This document shows, piece after piece, positions 25,928 through 34,502 of a DNA stretch of 64,000 bases (positions within the stretch are counted from its first letter, which is position 1; each line of letters starts with the position of its first letter). The DNA is from an uncultured Prevotellaceae bacterium (GTDB lineage Bacteria > Bacteroidota > Bacteroidia > Bacteroidales > Bacteroidaceae): NCBI GenBank assembly GCA_902781315.1, contig CACZIT010000004.1:62001-126000 (forward strand), written 5' to 3'. The notes beneath the pieces were generated by a model. It was not told where the DNA came from, did no database searches, and was given only the letters and a program-made list of their open reading frames with translations. A program made the translations under genes and the position numbers.

Positions 25928-28096
25928 ATGGATGTCAAGGAGATAAAAAGCAGTATCTTGCATAGTGGCGACCTGGGGGAGGTGCTTGCCGAGATGAGGT
26001 TGCTGGCTGGCAATCAGCCTCAGTTGATTACCGGTGAGCTGGTCAGGCGCATGGTGGACATTGGTAGCGACTATGAGCTGATGCGCGACTTCATGCTGCG
26101 TGGCTATGCCGACAATCAGCGGGAAGAACTCTATCGGAAATTGCTCAGAAAAGCCTATCGCTTGGCTTGCGACTGGGAAATGCGTATGTATGCTGTGCAG
26201 GCAGGGCATCCGGCAGCAGGGGAATCCCCCCTGCACAGTGATGACGTAAAGCGCATGCTGGAGGAATATGTGGCTGAGTTGGGGATAGGAAACCTACAAC
26301 TGGAAGAGGAGCCTCTCCACATGGGCGGGCAGAGCGAGGAAGATTTGCGGGCACGACACCTGAAGGATATAAATGCTGTTTTCGAATCTATCGTCTATTC
26401 CTTCCAATGGACTCAGGGCGATGAAGATTTCTATCGCTCGTTGCTTCTTTCGCCGACCATCGATATCAATGATGCCCGGATGCTGGTGAGTGCCGTGATG
26501 CTGGCTGCCATGATGGAGCCCGACTACCACAAACTGAATGCTCTTGCCGGTATCTATTCTATGGCCGACGACGAGGAACTTCGTCAGCGGGCGCTGGTAG
26601 GTGTAGCCTTTGCCATGCCTCAGGGTCTGGACATGCTTTTCCCTGAGTACCAGCTGATTGGCAAACGACTCATGGATGAGGAGAAATGCCGTAAGGAGAT
26701 GCTTGAACTGCAAATGCAGGTATTCCTCTGCATGAATGCAGAAAAAGATAACGAGCGCATTCAGCGCGACATTATGCCGGGGCTGATGAAGAATCAAAAC
26801 TTCCGTATCACGCGCTTTGGCATAGAGGAAAAGGAGAAGGACACGCTGGAGGATATTCTGCATCCCGATGCCGAGGACAAGGCCATGGAGGAACTCGAGG
26901 CAAACGTGAATAAAATGCTCGATATGCAAAAGAATGGTGCCGACATTTATTTCGGCGGCTTCTCCCACATGAAACGCTATTCGTTCTTCTACACGCTCTG
27001 CAACTGGTTTGTGCCTTTCTATCCTGAGCATCCTGGCCTGAGCCAAGTGGTGAAGAAACTCAGCGGCAGCAAATTGTTGGATATCCTCTTTATGAATGCT
27101 CCGCTCTGCGATTCCGATAAGTATTCGTTTGCGCTGGCCGTGGCGTCTGTCATCGACAAGGTACCGGCTAACATGCGCGAGTTGCTGGAGCTGCAAGGTG
27201 GCTTGGGGCCGACTGTAGAGAATGCCGAACGCCAGTCGGGGGCTTTCATTCGCCGTTCCTATCTGCAAGACCTGTTCCGTTTCTTCCGGCTCTATCCTCA
27301 AAAGACCAATTTCCCGTCGCCCTTCGACTATCAGCATCATCCCGAGCGCTTCTTCATGGGCAATCCCCTTATCTTGAGCAGCGAAGAGATGGACGAGACA
27401 ACGATGAAACTCTCCCGCTTCCTGCTGAAGCACAATTTGCTTTCGCCTCTGATGACCGTGTTGGACAATCATGAGAACTGGGAAGACGCCGACTATTGTA
27501 TGATGGAAGGATTTGTTGCCCTGAAATGCGAGAATTATTATGATGCTCAGTCGAAACTGGAGCGCTCGTTGGAGATGCGTCCTGGCAACAAGCAAGTGAC
27601 GAAGGCATTGGCTCAGGCGGCTTTCCACAATGGCGACTTCGATGTGGCTGAAAAGTGCTACAGGTCGTTGCTGGAGATGGAACCTGGCCACGTGGGCTAC
27701 GAGCTGAACATGGCTATTGCTCAGGTGAACAACGATCAACGGGCAGAGGGACTGCAAACGCTCTATAAGCTGCACTTCGAGGACGAAGGCAATCTGAACG
27801 TCCTTCGCGGTCTGGCCTGGGGACAGATGCTTGAGGGCAATCTGGAGCAGGCTGAAAAACTATATGGAAAGCTATTGCAGGCCGGCCACGACGAGGACTG
27901 CCTGAATGCCGGTTACTGCGCATGGCTCTTTGGAAAAACGCAAGAGGCTGTCGATTTGTTCCGTCGTTATTTGAAACTACGCAAGGGAGACCGAAAGCAG
28001 TTGTTGGCAGATTTTGCCAACGACGCCCGCTTGCTGAGATTGTTTGCAAAAAGTGATGTCGAGCAAAGAATCATGGCCGACATCGTCTGCAACTGA
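25928..28096 (+). CDS. Tetratricopeptide-repeat protein of unknown function
   Basis: A 722-residue protein with no signal peptide and a mainly helical composition. The C-terminal third (about residues 500-690) contains recognisable TPR units, such as CYRSLLEMEPGHVGYELNMA, AEKLYGKLLQAGHDEDCLNA and AVDLFRRYLKLRKGDRKQ. The N-terminal part is rich in Met, Glu and Leu and matches no family I can name. It starts 2 bases after the solute-binding lipoprotein, so they are probably translated together. It may be a cytoplasmic scaffold or regulator. Near the stop a second frame stays open into the gap (see the candidate at 28056). Confidence 0.7.
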   Translation: MDVKEIKSSILHSGDLGEVLAEMRLLAGNQPQLITGELVRRMVDIGSDYELMRDFMLRGYADNQREELYRKLLRKAYRLACDWEMRMYAVQAGHPAAGESPLHSDDVKRMLEEYVAELGIGNLQLEEEPLHMGGQSEEDLRARHLKDINAVFESIVYSFQWTQGDEDFYRSLLLSPTIDINDARMLVSAVMLAAMMEPDYHKLNALAGIYSMADDEELRQRALVGVAFAMPQGLDMLFPEYQLIGKRLMDEEKCRKEMLELQMQVFLCMNAEKDNERIQRDIMPGLMKNQNFRITRFGIEEKEKDTLEDILHPDAEDKAMEELEANVNKMLDMQKNGADIYFGGFSHMKRYSFFYTLCNWFVPFYPEHPGLSQVVKKLSGSKLLDILFMNAPLCDSDKYSFALAVASVIDKVPANMRELLELQGGLGPTVENAERQSGAFIRRSYLQDLFRFFRLYPQKTNFPSPFDYQHHPERFFMGNPLILSSEEMDETTMKLSRFLLKHNLLSPLMTVLDNHENWEDADYCMMEGFVALKCENYYDAQSKLERSLEMRPGNKQVTKALAQAAFHNGDFDVAEKCYRSLLEMEPGHVGYELNMAIAQVNNDQRAEGLQTLYKLHFEDEGNLNVLRGLAWGQMLEGNLEQAEKLYGKLLQAGHDEDCLNAGYCAWLFGKTQEAVDLFRRYLKLRKGDRKQLLADFANDARLLRLFAKSDVEQRIMADIVCN

Positions 28097-28178
28097 CGAA
28101 GACTCTTTCTTGCTGAACGATGAACTTGAGTTCAACGAAAACGTTGAAAAGGGTATCACCCTGAAGAATCGCTGCTAA
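28056..28178 (+). other. Possible 40-residue ORF overlapping the end of the TPR gene
   Basis: A +1 frame opens at ATG 28056 inside the end of the TPR gene and continues 82 bases past its stop to TAA 28178. The part beyond the stop reads TDEDSFLLNDELEFNENVE and then KGITLKNRC, an acidic, protein-like composition rather than random sequence. It could be a small overlapping gene, or the true C-terminus of the TPR protein if a frameshift or sequencing error lies near 28070. I cannot decide from one sequence. Confidence 0.3.
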
Positions 28179-28242
28179 TCAGTGGCTTCTGAACATTCGG
28201 CGGGTGACTTCTTGTCTGAAACCTTGTGCTTGGAAGTGTGAT

Positions 28243-28440
28243 CTGCATTACCAGATTGATTACCACTATCTGGTAACACTTGTACCAGCACGTGGTAATA
28301 CTTGTACCAGCACGTGGTAAATGGATTACCAGGCCGTGGTAAAGATATTACCAAGGCGTGGTACATTCTTGGGAACGTGGCTGAGTAGCCAGAAAAAAAC
28401 GCGAGTGCAATTGAAACCAATTACACTCACGTTCATCATC
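28243..28440 (-). repeat. Dispersed repeat element, copy A: terminator hairpin plus 22-bp dyad array
   Basis: Read on the minus strand, in the direction of the TamB-like gene that ends at 28473, the copy has three parts. First comes a hairpin module (28399-28433). A spacer of about 30 bases follows. Then five 15-bp dyads TACCA(N5)TGGTA occur at exactly 22-base steps (plus-strand starts 28349, 28327, 28305, 28283, 28261), ending in a unit that continues ATCAATCTGGTAATGCAG. Copy B at 42664 shares the hairpin module almost perfectly and the end unit with a few changes, but has a different spacer and one more unit. It fills most of the 28097-28472 gap between convergent genes. Confidence 0.9.
28393..28433 (-). 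terminator. Terminator of the TamB-like gene (part of repeat element A)
   Basis: On the minus strand AACGTGAGTG pairs with CACTCGCGTT, with an inner ATTG/CAAT stem, followed by TTTTTT. It lies about 40 bases after the gene's stop codon. Confidence 0.85.
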
Positions 28441-28472
28441 AGCCGATTATTATCGCCGGACTTTCGTTTTAT

Positions 28473-31400
28473 TTACTTCGCCGGTTCCTTTATGAGCGTG
28501 TCCACAGGGGCAGCGGCTTTCTTTTGTTTGATGCCGAAGAGGTCTGAAAGTCCGTTGAAATCTTTCTTCATCAGCAAGCCGATACCCTGCGTGTTGAGCG
28601 AGTTTCGGGTGAAATAGCGGTCGTTGGTCTGGTTGTAGACCTTGATGGAGAGATTGCCGTTGGGGCGCAGCAGATAGCGAATATCGAAGTCGCCAATGAA
28701 CGAACTCGTGGCATTGGGATTGTCGCGATAGCCGAACTCGCCATTGATGAGCAGGCGGTTGTTGAGCAATCGGCCGCTGAGCAAGCCTTCGTATTCGGCG
28801 TTGTAGAAGCCCTGGTCGCCCGTAGAGATGTTGGCACCGAAGTTCCAATTCTGATTCTTCACCACACTCGACAGCACGTTGTTGAGTTGCTGGGAAATAG
28901 TTCCGCTGAGCAGACTCTGCATAGCAAGGCTGGTCTGGCTCTGCTGGGCAGGGCCTTCGCCGGCGTTGTTGGCTCCCTGGTTATAGAAGCGGCCCACAGC
29001 CAGCAGATAAAGCACCTGCTGATTCATTTCCTCTTCTGAATTGATCAGGCTGAAAATCATCTGTTTGGCATCGGTGCCGATAGTTGGCAGGTCGAGCTCG
29101 AAGTCTACTCGCGGCTGGCCAGGCGTGCCCGAGATGTTCATCAGGCAGTTCACGCGAATGTTATTGCTGCTGAACGAGCGTCCGATATTCAGGTCGGAGA
29201 GTGGAACTCCCGCCACCGTGTACTGCGCTTTCAGGTTGAGGGCAGCATGGAAGGGATCGCCGCCGAAGGCTATCGTGCTGCCTTCCTGGAACTGGAAGTC
29301 CTTCTTGATGACGTTCTGGATGGTGAGTTTGTAAATGCCGTGGTCAACGTTATAGTTGCCAAACATGTCGAACGTACCTTTATTATAATAGGTGGCGCGA
29401 ATGGCTCCGTTGCCGTTGAGTGCGATGTAGTCGCCCGACTGCTGGTCCATGATGACCTTCAGCGTGGCGTCGGGTGTGGCATTGATGTTGAAGTTCAGTC
29501 GGATGTCGGTCGGAATATCCACTTCCTCGTCTTTCTCCTTGCTGGGCAGGGCTACGTGGGTGACCAGCGTCGTCGTGTCGGTGGCATTCCTGTCGTTCCA
29601 TGTGATGAACTCGCTATTGCTGATGGCATCGGGGCTGGCAGCGTTGTATCTGATTTCAGAATCTTTCTCTGGCGTCACGTCGACGTCTATCGTCACCTCG
29701 CCGCTGCGACCTCTGATGGTGCAGTTGCCAGTGCCGTAGACAGTTCCGCAGAAGGTGTCGTCACCAAAGTCGTGTACGTCGAAGGCCAGCAAGTCTTGTG
29801 CCTGCACGCCAATGTCGTATGACAAGTTGGTAAGACTCTTGTGATGCAGGGCTCCCGTGACGATGCCTATATGTTCGCGTGCGTCGTAGATGGTGTCTTG
29901 CATGAACATGATTTCGTCGGGTATGAGCCTGATGGTATCGTTGCGCAGCGTGTAGGACGTGTTGAGTGGCTTGATGCCAAGCGTGCCGTTAGCGACGGCA
30001 TCACCCGTGAGGTTGATGTCGCTGAGAGGTCCGTAGAGACGCAGTTCGCCGTCGACACACACGTTGACGTCGCGCATAAAGCTCTCGCAGAATGTCTGGA
30101 GGAACTCGCCTCGTGTGTGGTGGGCGCCTATGAACAGTTCTATGTCGTTGCGCTGGGGCGATACGAATCCCTTCACGGTGGTGTATGAGAACGGTACTGA
30201 TAGTTCGGGCTGCTCGCGGTGGAGGAAATCGAAGCCGGGAGAGTCGAGCGAGAACAGATTGTCGTTGGCTACGGCGTCGATGTCAATCTGATTCAGTTCG
30301 TTGTTCAGACGGGCGTTGGCCGTCAGCACGCCCATTCTGCCATTTTGGAAACGGAACCCGTCAACCACGAGGTTGGCCGATGCCTCAGGCTTCTGGAATG
30401 CCTGGGTGAGCACAGCCTTGCCCGTTGCCTTGCCGCTGAAGTCGACCGAGTGGAAGTTCACCAGGTCAAGGATGTATTTCACGTCTACGTCTTTCAGCTC
30501 GGCTATGAGCGTGTCGGAGGGCAGAGTGGTGGCATGGCCGTCGATGAAAATGTGTTGTGCCCCGTGCTTCACGGCCAGATGGTCAATGGTAACGTTGTTC
30601 TTGCTGTAGACGATGGTGCCGGGCTCTACGGTCCAGATACTGTCGCCCACCACAATCTCCGATGAGTGAATATCTACATGGGCTGCATCCTTATTTTCGT
30701 CGGTCTTGAAGAATTGGGCGTCGGCATTCAGTTGTCCGCGTATGGATTGGCGGGTCTGGCTGTCGAATAGCAGCGAGGTGCCTAAGTGGTTGTCGGCCGC
30801 AGCGGCATCGAGCTCTAACGTCAGTCTGTTGTTTCCCTCGCCGATGCGCTGTATGTTGGCATGCGTGCGCAGCGTATCGTCTTGAGTGGTGATGTCGAGA
30901 AGTCCGCCGCGATATTCCTTTTCGTCATAGGTGAAGTGGGGGAGCGTGGCGTGTAGTTGCAACAGCTGGTCGTAGTCGTCCAGTTCACCGTTGATAACGA
31001 TGGGTTCGTGCAGTGTCAGCGGAATGTCGAAGAAGTGGCGTATGAAGTCGCTGTTGCTGATGTCGGCACTCAGCGTGAAATCGTTTCTGACGTTCCCGGT
31101 CGTCGTCTTGGGGAGGCCGGGCAATGTGGGCAGTCTCGAGCCAATTGTATTTGTGATGCTCTGCAGCAGCGTTTTGTAGTCATACTGGCCTTCTACTTCC
31201 ACGTTGGCAAAATCACTTTCCACGCTGAGTCGCTGGCGTCCGTCTTTGGCCGAAGCCAGCAGCAGCATATTGTCGAAGGCGAAACTGTTGCCGCAGTCGT
31301 CCATCATGAATTGCGAAATGTTCACGCTTCCGTCAACCGTGCGCAGGCTTCTTCCCTTTACGTCGGCCGTCAAATCGAAAGAGAAGGTGGCGTTGCCCCA

Positions 31401-32978
31401 TTTATCGCTGATTTTTAGCCCTTTGGGGTTGAAGGCCTTCACCTCAGCCGTGATGTTTGCCAACTGGTGGGAGGGCTCGGTAGAGGCTGTGCCCCAGAGT
31501 GTCAGCTTGGCGTTTGGATCGTCCAGCGACGCCTGGCCATCGATAAGTCCGTTGCGGTAGGTGCCGTTGATTTCGATGTTGCGGTAGGCGTAGTCATTAT
31601 AGTCTAACCGGCCTATGCGTCCTTCAGCCTTCAGCGATGGTTTCCCTTGATGGGGTAGGATGCCATCCAGATCGATGTCGGCATCGACGATGCCAAAGTG
31701 TTCGTTATCAAGTATTTGCCTCAGGTTGATGCCCTCTGTGGTAAGGTGGCCAGTGAATTGCTGGCCGTTCTTGCCCAGGGCTATCAACATGTCGCCGGCC
31801 TCAGTGTTGAAAAGTCCTTTTACGGCCACATCTTTTCCTACACCTCCGAGTGTTCCACTAAAGTCGATATCGCCAAGTCTGACAACCTCCTGCGGCAGTT
31901 CGGAATGGCTATTCAGGGCTGAGAGTACCGTCTGTAATCCCAGGGTGCTTGCATGCAGTTTTTCGATGTTTCCATTCCAGCGTGGCTTAGCCTGCCAGTC
32001 GCTGATAGAGCCGTCGGCTCGCAGGGCCAGACTGCCGTCGGCCGTGTTCACGTCGAGTTGTGACACGCGCAGGTTGGTGCTGGTTCCGGAGAAGGTCGAT
32101 AGGAGTGAAAGCGTATTATTGTTATCCTTTAGGGAAGGGATGAAAGGCGCTAATTCAGAAAGAGTTACATAAGAATTGTCGATACCTCCCTCATACTGAA
32201 GAGTGGCCAGCTGCAACTTGTCGTTCTCGAATCTATAGGTAGCTCCGATGTGGCCTATGTTCAGTTGTGAGGCGGGCAATGTAAGAATGAAGTTGTCGAG
32301 GTTTGCCTGGCTCTTGTTGGCCACGGCTTTCAGTTGCAGGGACTTCACGTTGATACCCGATGCCTCCTTAAACGAGAGCCTCTTCAGGTTCAGGTTGAGC
32401 GAATCGTCCTTGAGGGCGTTGAGGATGACGTGTCCGCTGATGTCGCTGGCATGGATGTGGGCAGGCGAGAACACGCCCGACTGCGGGGCGATGTATTTCT
32501 TGTCGAAGGCTATCTGGCCGTGCCTGACGACGAGCGAATTGATTTTTAGGTCAAGGGGTGTGTGCTTGGTGGTGTCTTTAGATGCCAGCGAGTCCAAGGC
32601 AAACTGAAAGTTGAAGTCGGCATCGGGTTGCTCCTGATAGAGTGCAGCCTTCAGTCCGAAGAGTTGGGCCGAGGTGATGACGATGCGCCCCTGCGTGAGC
32701 GAGAGCAGATCGACTTTTGCCGACACGCGGGCCGCACTGAGCATGGGCAGGTGTTGTTGGTCGTCAATCTGCACGTTGTCCACGATGATGCGGTTCAAAA
32801 GACCGAGGTTCACCCTGCCTACGCGCACGTCTGTACCAAGTTTTTCGCTAATGGCTTCCGATACTTTTTCACCAAGGAATCGCTGTGTTGTTGGCAATTG
32901 CAACAACACGACAAATGCGACATACAGACCCACCAAAGCCCATAGTACACTACTGATAATCCTCTTTGTTTTTCTCAA
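28473..32978 (-). CDS. tamB: TamB-like translocation and assembly module protein (DUF490)
   Basis: A 1501-residue AsmA/TamB-type protein, expected to be anchored in the inner membrane by one helix (about residues 8-29) and to span the periplasm as a long hydrophobic beta-groove, helping outer-membrane protein assembly or lipid transport. The middle is a long run of beta strands typical of the family (LSLTQGRIVITSAQLFGL, then repeated DxxLxGxGxL-like units). The C-terminal DUF490 region (about 1080-1490) includes GNYNVDHGIYKLTIQNVI and FDIRYLLRPNGNLSIKVYNQ. Length is usual for Bacteroidota. The only in-frame start that keeps the anchor is a TTG at 32978, just 9 bases after a -7 box, so the mRNA may be almost leaderless. 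It is divergent from the nqr operon. Confidence 0.88.
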   Translation of the reverse strand: MRKTKRIISSVLWALVGLYVAFVVLLQLPTTQRFLGEKVSEAISEKLGTDVRVGRVNLGLLNRIIVDNVQIDDQQHLPMLSAARVSAKVDLLSLTQGRIVITSAQLFGLKAALYQEQPDADFNFQFALDSLASKDTTKHTPLDLKINSLVVRHGQIAFDKKYIAPQSGVFSPAHIHASDISGHVILNALKDDSLNLNLKRLSFKEASGINVKSLQLKAVANKSQANLDNFILTLPASQLNIGHIGATYRFENDKLQLATLQYEGGIDNSYVTLSELAPFIPSLKDNNNTLSLLSTFSGTSTNLRVSQLDVNTADGSLALRADGSISDWQAKPRWNGNIEKLHASTLGLQTVLSALNSHSELPQEVVRLGDIDFSGTLGGVGKDVAVKGLFNTEAGDMLIALGKNGQQFTGHLTTEGINLRQILDNEHFGIVDADIDLDGILPHQGKPSLKAEGRIGRLDYNDYAYRNIEINGTYRNGLIDGQASLDDPNAKLTLWGTASTEPSHQLANITAEVKAFNPKGLKISDKWGNATFSFDLTADVKGRSLRTVDGSVNISQFMMDDCGNSFAFDNMLLLASAKDGRQRLSVESDFANVEVEGQYDYKTLLQSITNTIGSRLPTLPGLPKTTTGNVRNDFTLSADISNSDFIRHFFDIPLTLHEPIVINGELDDYDQLLQLHATLPHFTYDEKEYRGGLLDITTQDDTLRTHANIQRIGEGNNRLTLELDAAAADNHLGTSLLFDSQTRQSIRGQLNADAQFFKTDENKDAAHVDIHSSEIVVGDSIWTVEPGTIVYSKNNVTIDHLAVKHGAQHIFIDGHATTLPSDTLIAELKDVDVKYILDLVNFHSVDFSGKATGKAVLTQAFQKPEASANLVVDGFRFQNGRMGVLTANARLNNELNQIDIDAVANDNLFSLDSPGFDFLHREQPELSVPFSYTTVKGFVSPQRNDIELFIGAHHTRGEFLQTFCESFMRDVNVCVDGELRLYGPLSDINLTGDAVANGTLGIKPLNTSYTLRNDTIRLIPDEIMFMQDTIYDAREHIGIVTGALHHKSLTNLSYDIGVQAQDLLAFDVHDFGDDTFCGTVYGTGNCTIRGRSGEVTIDVDVTPEKDSEIRYNAASPDAISNSEFITWNDRNATDTTTLVTHVALPSKEKDEEVDIPTDIRLNFNINATPDATLKVIMDQQSGDYIALNGNGAIRATYYNKGTFDMFGNYNVDHGIYKLTIQNVIKKDFQFQEGSTIAFGGDPFHAALNLKAQYTVAGVPLSDLNIGRSFSSNNIRVNCLMNISGTPGQPRVDFELDLPTIGTDAKQMIFSLINSEEEMNQQVLYLLAVGRFYNQGANNAGEGPAQQSQTSLAMQSLLSGTISQQLNNVLSSVVKNQNWNFGANISTGDQGFYNAEYEGLLSGRLLNNRLLINGEFGYRDNPNATSSFIGDFDIRYLLRPNGNLSIKVYNQTNDRYFTRNSLNTQGIGLLMKKDFNGLSDLFGIKQKKAAAPVDTLIKEPAK

Positions 32979-32986
32979 ATCACCTG

Positions 32987-32994
32987 CAAATTTA
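32987..32994 (-). promoter_or_regulatory. -7 promoter box of the TamB-like gene, unusually close to the start codon
   Basis: TAAATTTG on the minus strand ends 8 bases before the TTG start at 32978. Transcription would start within a few bases of the start codon. An AGGTGA string lies between the box and TTG but would be at or upstream of the RNA 5' end. Confidence 0.5.
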
Positions 32995-33058
32995 CATCAA
33001 AAATGTGTCTCAACGAAATAAAAGTCACTTTTTTGTTCGTTATATCCCGTTTTTTTGT

Positions 33059-33066
33059 TATTTTTG
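33059..33066 (+). promoter_or_regulatory. -7 promoter box of the nqr operon
   Basis: TATTTTTG lies 46 bases before nqrA. TTTTTTG stretches upstream at 33029-33035 could provide the -33 element at slightly long spacing. The whole six-gene operon is probably read from here. Confidence 0.6.
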
Positions 33067-33112
33067 CAACGTTTTTTAGAGATTATAATCTTAAATAAAT
33101 ATTTTTTTAATT

Positions 33113-34462
33113 ATGGCAAATCTAATTAAGTTACGCAAAGGCTTAGACATCAAGCTGGAGGGTGCTGCCATGGAAAAGAAGGTAAACGTCGGGATGTGTG
33201 AGGAATATGCCCTGCAACCCGAGGACTTTACTGGACTTGTTCCTAAAGTGGTGGTGCGAGAAGGCGACTATGTCAAGGCTGGCGACCCCTTGTTTGTCGA
33301 CAAGAACTGCCCCGACGTGCGCTTTGCTTCTCCCGTGAGTGGCCAGGTGACGGCGGTAGTACGTGGCGACAGACGCAAGGTGCTCTGTGTGAAGGTGAAA
33401 GCCGATGCAGAGCAGAAGTATGCAGAATTTGGCAAGAAGGACGTTGGATCGCTCTCGGGCGACGAGGTGAAACAGGCACTGCTCGAGGCTGGTCTGTTTG
33501 GCTACATCAATCAGCTTCCCTATGCTGTGGCTACAAATCCCGCAACACAGCCTAAGGCCATTTTTGTGTCGGCACTGCGCGACATGCCGCTGGCTGGTAA
33601 GTTCGAATACGAGCTGGAGGGCAATGAGGCTGCGTTCCAGGCTGGACTGACGGCTCTGTCGAAGATGGCGAAGACCTATCTTGGTATCGGGCTGCTGCAG
33701 GTGAATGAAGCCCTGCATAAGGCCAAGGACGTGGAAGTGACCATCTTCGACGGACGATGCCCCGCAGGCAACGTTGGTGTGCAGGTGAACCACATCGACC
33801 CGGTCAACAAGGGCGAAGTAGTCTGGACGGTCGATCCCTCGGCTGTCATCTTCTTCGGCCGCCTGTTCCTTACAGGACGTGTCGACCTGACCCGCACGGT
33901 GGCTATTGCCGGAAGCGAGGTCAGCGAGCCTGCTTATGCCGACGTTCTCGTGGGAACACCGCTGAAGGCTATGTTCGAAGGTCGTCTGAAGAAGCAAGAC
34001 CACGTGCGCATTATCAACGGCAACCCGCTCACGGGCCGTCAGGATTCGATAGAAGGTTTCCTTGGTGCCCACACCAGCGAGGTGTGTGCTATTCCCGAGG
34101 GCGACGACAACGACGAGATGTTGGGCTGGATTATGCCGCGCACCAAGCAGTTCTCGGTCAACCGCAGTTATTTCTCTTGGCTCTTCAAGAACAAGACCTA
34201 CAACATCGACGCCCGCGTAAAGGGCGGTGAACGCCACATGATTATGAGCGGTGAGTACGACAGCGTGCTGCCGATGGACATTTTTGGGGAATACCTGATC
34301 AAGGCCATCATCACCGGCGACATCGACCGACAGGAGCAGCTGGGCATCTACGAAGTATCGCCCGAGGATTTCGCCTTGGCTGAGTTCGTTGACTCCTCTA
34401 AGTTGGAATTGCAGAAGATTGTGCGTCAGGGTCTTGACATCCTGCGCAAGGAGAATGCGTAA
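33113..34462 (+). CDS. nqrA: Na+-translocating NADH:quinone reductase subunit A
   Basis: A 449-residue cytoplasmic-side subunit of the Na+-NQR complex, the respiratory sodium pump that oxidises NADH and reduces quinone. The start LIKLRKGLDIKLEGAA is characteristic of NqrA, as are PEDFTGLVPKVVVREGDYVKAG-type barrel/lipoyl-like strands (about 36-60), the HIDPVNKGEVVWTVDP stretch near 228 and the GEYDSVLPMDIFGEYL region near 380. It has no cofactor of its own in known enzymes and contributes to the quinone site. First gene of the complete nqrABCDEF operon. Confidence 0.97.
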   Translation: MANLIKLRKGLDIKLEGAAMEKKVNVGMCEEYALQPEDFTGLVPKVVVREGDYVKAGDPLFVDKNCPDVRFASPVSGQVTAVVRGDRRKVLCVKVKADAEQKYAEFGKKDVGSLSGDEVKQALLEAGLFGYINQLPYAVATNPATQPKAIFVSALRDMPLAGKFEYELEGNEAAFQAGLTALSKMAKTYLGIGLLQVNEALHKAKDVEVTIFDGRCPAGNVGVQVNHIDPVNKGEVVWTVDPSAVIFFGRLFLTGRVDLTRTVAIAGSEVSEPAYADVLVGTPLKAMFEGRLKKQDHVRIINGNPLTGRQDSIEGFLGAHTSEVCAIPEGDDNDEMLGWIMPRTKQFSVNRSYFSWLFKNKTYNIDARVKGGERHMIMSGEYDSVLPMDIFGEYLIKAIITGDIDRQEQLGIYEVSPEDFALAEFVDSSKLELQKIVRQGLDILRKENA

Positions 34463-34466
34463 GAAT

Positions 34467-34496
34467 CATAAATCGTAAATCCGAAAATCCGTAAAT
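34467..34496 (+). repeat. CGTAAAT heptamer repeat between nqrA and nqrB
   Basis: CATAAAT (34467), CGTAAAT (34474), CGAAAAT (34482) and CGTAAAT (34490) fill the gap and end 6 bases before the nqrB start. This is the same unit as in the iorA-iorB and nqrC-nqrD gaps. Confidence 0.75.
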
Positions 34497-34502
34497 ATCC
34501 TT

